Both the position numbers and the translations under genes were made by a program. 8,803 bases of DNA, taken from positions 1-8,803 of the forward strand of contig JABEUT010000271.1 in NCBI GenBank assembly GCA_013044305.1. Reading direction: 5' to 3'. Position 1 is the stretch's first letter; each line of letters begins with the position of its first letter. Positions 7,312 to 8,803 of this stretch are shown here, one piece after another. Origin of the DNA: Bacteroidia bacterium (GTDB lineage Bacteria > Bacteroidota > Bacteroidia > JABEUT01). The notes below the pieces were generated by a model. It saw only the letters and a list, made by a program, of their open reading frames with translations. It did no database searches and was not told the DNA's origin.

Positions 7312-8492
7312 GGATATTGTTCATCCTGTCGCGCTTCCCCTACCCGCTCGAAAAAGGCGACAAACTCCGTGCCTACCACTTTATAAAAAGCCTCTCGGCA
7401 CGGCACGAAATAACCGTATTTGCTTTGAGCGACAGAAAAGTGAAGCCGGAGGAATTGAAAAAAGTACAGGAAATCTGCCACCGCGTAGAGGTATTCCGGC
7501 TCTCGCGTTTTTCCATCTTTACCGGCATTTTACGATCGCTTTTCGGTAAGCTGCCCCTGCAAGTAGGTTATTTTTATTCAGCCCAAGCCATGAGGGCATT
7601 AAGGCAGCTCGCCGGTGAAATAAAGCCCGAGCGCCTTTTCTGCCAGCTGGTAAGAACGGCGGAGTACGCCAAAGCAATAGACATTGAAAGCAAAACCCTC
7701 GATTATATGGATGCTTTCTCAAAAGGGGTGGAACGCCGGATGATACAGGCGCCATTCTTCCTTCGTCCGGCTCTCTATTTTGAGTATAAAAAGCTGGAGG
7801 CTTATGAGCGGGATGTCTTTGACTCCTTCAAAAACAAAATAATTATTTCGGCACAGGACAGAACCTTCATCAACCACCCCCAACGGGATAATATAAATGT
7901 AATTACCAACGGTATTGATACAGCCTATTTTTCACCTCCCCCATTAAATGATTCGACTGCCAAAAATCAAAAGGAATTTGATATCCTCTTCAGCGGAAAC
8001 ATGAATTACCTGCCAAACATTGAAGGCGCCGAATACCTTGTGCAAAAGGTTTTGCCAATCGTAACAAAAAAATACGGATCCGTGCGAACCCTTATTGCCG
8101 GCGCAAACCCAAGCCACAGAATAAAGAAACTGGCTAACCCAAACGTTATTGTCCGAGGATGGGTTGAAGATGTACGGGAGAACTTTTACCGGTCGGGGAT
8201 GCTTGTTGCGCCCATGTTCTTAAGCATTGGGCTGCAAAACAAACTGATGGAAGCCATGGCGATGAAATTACCCTGCATTACCTCCACACGCGCCAACAAT
8301 GCACTTGGAGCGCTGAATGGCAAAAGCATACTTATTGCCGATACGCCGGAGGAGTTTGCCAGGCAAATCATTTATCTGCTTGAAAACAAAAAGCAAGCAA
8401 ACGAATTGGCGGTTGAAGGATATAACTTTGTACAGCAAAACCACAACTGGCAAACAGAAAGCAGGGCTCTGGAAAAGCTGATAATGCAATGA
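7308..8492 (+). CDS. GT4-family glycosyltransferase, Stp1/TIGR03087-like
   Basis: A 394-residue GT-B glycosyltransferase. The start MRILFILSRFPYPLEKGDKL (1-20) and the later motif GLQNKLMEAMAMKLPCITST (308-327) resemble the sugar transferases associated with PEP-CTERM/EpsH exopolysaccharide loci (TIGR03087), from memory of the family. E315 matches the second catalytic-site Glu of GT4 enzymes and K312 a likely donor-phosphate contact. Other motifs are DYMDAFS (132-138), TNGIDTAYFSP (200-210), FSGNMNYLPNIEG (228-240) and GWVEDVRENF (284-293). Its ATG overlaps the stop of the preceding gene (ATGA, 7308-7311), which implies translational coupling. It parallels the upstream enzyme motif by motif (WMPNVQG against YLPNIEG), so the two look like diverged tandem paralogues acting in one polysaccharide pathway. 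No exosortase or polymerase lies in the window. Confidence 0.92.
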   Translation: MRILFILSRFPYPLEKGDKLRAYHFIKSLSARHEITVFALSDRKVKPEELKKVQEICHRVEVFRLSRFSIFTGILRSLFGKLPLQVGYFYSAQAMRALRQLAGEIKPERLFCQLVRTAEYAKAIDIESKTLDYMDAFSKGVERRMIQAPFFLRPALYFEYKKLEAYERDVFDSFKNKIIISAQDRTFINHPQRDNINVITNGIDTAYFSPPPLNDSTAKNQKEFDILFSGNMNYLPNIEGAEYLVQKVLPIVTKKYGSVRTLIAGANPSHRIKKLANPNVIVRGWVEDVRENFYRSGMLVAPMFLSIGLQNKLMEAMAMKLPCITSTRANNALGALNGKSILIADTPEEFARQIIYLLENKKQANELAVEGYNFVQQNHNWQTESRALEKLIMQ

Positions 8493-8803
8493 GGAAACCC
8501 CTGTCCCGTTACCCAGACGCTTTTTAGCCATTTTGCCGGCATCCCGTTAGCTATCGGGAGTGATTTTAATTCTTTGCATCAAGGCAATGAACATAAAAAC
8601 CAACAACCATTAACACAAATAGCTTCATCTAAAACATCGTATAAATGATGCCGTAATAACAAATACCCATAACGTTCTAAACCGACATTGAAAAAAAAGC
8701 CTTGTATCAGGTAAAAAACCAAATAACATTTCGGAAGTATGGCAAACAATAACAAGCCCGGTGCCCGTAAAAGACATTTTATAGTGTAATACATCTTAAA
8801 TAT
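8493..8803. other. AT-rich right-hand intergenic stretch
   Basis: This holds 311 bases after the glycosyltransferases. It contains the near-palindrome at 8542-8559 and is otherwise AT-rich with long A-runs. I see no convincing gene. A hydrophobic minus-strand frame ends at 8579 and is open to the right edge (71 codons from an ATG at 8794). It has no family features I recognise. It could be the tail of a gene beyond the edge or chance. Confidence 0.5.
8542..8569 (+). terminator. Near-perfect palindrome, possible weak terminator of the glycosyltransferase operon
   Basis: The 18 bases at 8542-8559 pair in 8 of 9 positions with their own reverse complement (TCCCG arm, TAGCTA centre, CGGGA arm; the mismatch is T8547 against T8554). 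As RNA the likely hairpin has a 5-bp TCCCG/CGGGA stem and a loop of about 8 bases. It is followed by GTGATTTTAATTCTTT, a broken T-rich tract. It lies 50 bases after the last stop codon, a sensible place for termination, but the weak T-run leaves a regulatory palindrome or dispersed repeat equally possible. Confidence 0.4.

Noticed and set aside
8566..8628. Minus-strand 20-codon ORF with a signal-peptide-like start (MKLFVLMVVG)
   Set aside because: Too short, stops straight after the hydrophobic run, and no TAnnTTTG at a suitable distance.
8739..8789. Plus-strand 16-codon ORF with a basic C-terminal half
   Set aside because: Too short to support, with no promoter or conservation evidence.

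Overview
The window looks like ordinary Bacteroidota chromosome, most likely Chitinophagales/Sphingobacteriales-like, although I cannot place it below phylum. Three things support this. A secreted peptidase ends in a type IX secretion (T9SS) C-terminal sorting domain, which is essentially restricted to this phylum. TAnnTTTG elements, the Bacteroidota sigma-A -7 consensus, lie just upstream of three of the four intact genes. Clear Shine-Dalgarno sequences are absent.

Layout from left to right: (1) a plus-strand sensor-type protein, cut off at the window's left edge, with tetratricopeptide repeats, one membrane helix and a SpoIIE/PP2C-type phosphatase domain (2-1621). (2) A convergent intergenic gap with a good intrinsic terminator for the minus-strand gene. 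(3) clpC on the minus strand (1750-4293), a full-length AAA+ unfoldase of the ClpCP protease. (4) A divergent regulatory gap of about 350 bp (4294-4646) with opposing promoters and an inverted repeat. (5) A secreted pappalysin-type (M43) zinc metallopeptidase with signal peptide, candidate cysteine-switch pro-region, catalytic domain and T9SS sorting domain (4647-6005). (6) Two tandem, overlapping GT4-type glycosyltransferase genes (6079-7311 and 7308-8492), probably one transcript with its own promoter. (7) A trailing 311-bp AT-rich stretch without a convincing gene, holding a near-perfect palindrome.

The first two genes serve housekeeping or signalling roles: a putative Ser/Thr phosphatase output of a stress or partner-switch type, and cytosolic proteolysis. 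The right half faces the cell surface, with an exported peptidase and two enzymes that probably add sugars to a surface polysaccharide. The only link I can argue between these is that T9SS cargo is often attached to a surface lipopolysaccharide, and that is inference. I see no CRISPR array, tRNA, rRNA, insertion sequence, phage gene or defence system. I found no convincing undescribed system; the findings are local oddities worth checking.
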